From an uncultured Geobacteraceae bacterium (lineage in GTDB: Bacteria; Desulfobacterota; Desulfuromonadia; Geobacterales; Pseudopelobacteraceae), in contig CAIRBT010000057.1 of the NCBI GenBank assembly GCA_903876875.1, positions 1-64,000 of the forward strand: 64,000 bases of DNA, written 5' to 3'. Below the pieces are notes generated by a model. That model was given only the letters and a program-made list of their open reading frames with translations. It did not search any database and was not told where the DNA came from. Positions 62,889-64,000 of the stretch are shown here, piece by piece. The first letter of the stretch is position 1, and the number at the start of each line of letters is the position of its first letter. The translations under genes and the position numbers were made by a program.

Positions 62889-64000
62889 ATGTTTACCAGT
62901 CCCCTGCTGCTCGTCTGCCTTGCCATCGGCTGTGGCGCCCTCCTTGGACGTTTCAGCGTCAAAAAAGTTTCACTTGGTGTGGCCGGTGTGCTGTTTGCCG
63001 GCATCATGTGTGGTTTTCTGGAACCGTCAGTCAAGCCACCCGACGCCCTTGCCACCTTTGGCCTTGCTCTGTTCGTGTATGCAATCGGGCTCTCTTCCAG
63101 CGATTTCCTGATTGACACTTGGGCTCACGGCGGATGGCGGTATCTGCTTATCCCTCCCCTGGCACTGGGTGCCGCTTTTCTCGTTGACGTCATGGTATCC
63201 CGCCTGCTGAACATTCCGGTGAGCACATCGGCAGGTGTCTTTGCAGGAGCATTGACAAACACCCCTTCCCTCGCTGCGGCCACAACGGCACTCGGCTCAA
63301 AGGGTGCGGAAGCCACCCTTGGCTACGCCATGGCCTATCCGCTCGGCGTACTGATTCCGATCCTCATGCTTTCGCTCCCCTTCAGACACGAGACCCCCAA
63401 GGGGGGAGAAAAACTGACGCGAGCGGTACTCCTGGTGGCAAACCTCACCTCCCCCGGCGAGTCAATCACCGGCATTCTGGAAAAAAGTTCCTTATCAATC
63501 CGTTTTGCCCGCTGCGTCCGCGGGACGGAACAGTTCGTAATTTCAGGCAATTCCGTTATTATGAATGGAGATATCGTCACCGTTATCGGCTTCTTACCAG
63601 ACGTACAACGCGCCACAGAAGTTCTCGGTTCCGAGTGTACCGACGAAATCCTCAATGACAGAAGCCAGCTCGATACACGGCGAATTTTTGTTTCAAATCC
63701 GGAGCTTTGCGGAAAGACTCTGCGCCAAATTGGCGTATTCAGAAACTTTGAGGGGTTGGTAACACGAGTCCGCCGGGGTGACCGGGACTTTATCCCCACC
63801 GCCGACACCACCATACTGCCGGGAGACCGACTGCGGATAATTGCACCACGGGAAAATCTCACCGCAATTTCAGAGTTTATTGGCGACTCATATCAGGAGG
63901 CCAGTGAGTTCAATGTTCTTACCTTTGGCCTGGGACTTGCCATGGGGATTGCCCTTGGCACCGTTGACATCAATCTGCCGATGGGAGTAGGAACCTTCGA
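62889..64000 (+). CDS. AspT/YidE/YbjL-family transporter with TrkA-C (RCK_C) domains, truncated by window end
   Basis: MFTSPLLLVCLAIGCGALLGRFSVKKVSLG...GVFAGALTNTPSLAAATTALG...; two RCK_C-like segments before second membrane half; not in ORF track because it runs off the end. Confidence 0.9.
   Translation, partial: MFTSPLLLVCLAIGCGALLGRFSVKKVSLGVAGVLFAGIMCGFLEPSVKPPDALATFGLALFVYAIGLSSSDFLIDTWAHGGWRYLLIPPLALGAAFLVDVMVSRLLNIPVSTSAGVFAGALTNTPSLAAATTALGSKGAEATLGYAMAYPLGVLIPILMLSLPFRHETPKGGEKLTRAVLLVANLTSPGESITGILEKSSLSIRFARCVRGTEQFVISGNSVIMNGDIVTVIGFLPDVQRATEVLGSECTDEILNDRSQLDTRRIFVSNPELCGKTLRQIGVFRNFEGLVTRVRRGDRDFIPTADTTILPGDRLRIIAPRENLTAISEFIGDSYQEASEFNVLTFGLGLAMGIALGTVDINLPMGVGTF

Overview
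This 64 kb window is a chromosomal segment of a bacterium that looks like Geobacterales/Desulfuromonadia, inferred from gene content and order (recA-pilT-recX-alaS, argBDFGH, nuoA-N, split atp operon). Most of it is conserved housekeeping. It holds complex I (nuoA-M plus the first codons of nuoN, minus strand), hemL, an atpZ/I-B-E operon, a GspA/GspB-like pair, arginine biosynthesis, alaS/recX/pilT/recA, a chemoreceptor, mutM/cinA-C/larB, leuCD, tatA, an AlaA-like aminotransferase, hemE, and a complete arn (L-Ara4N lipid A) operon with ArnA split into two genes. The right part (50-64 kb) is more accessory. It has two small proteins behind a near-perfect sigma-28 promoter, a sensor kinase plus sigma-54 response regulator followed by a good -24/-12 promoter and a run of very small proteins (Cys-rich, 29-aa membrane peptide, RHH, HU/IHF), and a convergent type I secretion operon that begins with a TPR-GT41 (O-GlcNAc-transferase-like) glycosyltransferase. 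An AspT/YbjL-type transporter is truncated at the window end. The best novelty candidates are (i) the sigma-54 small-protein module, (ii) the GT41/type I secretion operon, (iii) an Ala-rich leader peptide plus terminator ahead of the aminotransferase, and (iv) a terminator-like hairpin about 20 nt upstream of arnT. I saw no CRISPR array, rRNA, tRNA or intact transposase. All family calls are by eye from the translations; no database search was run.
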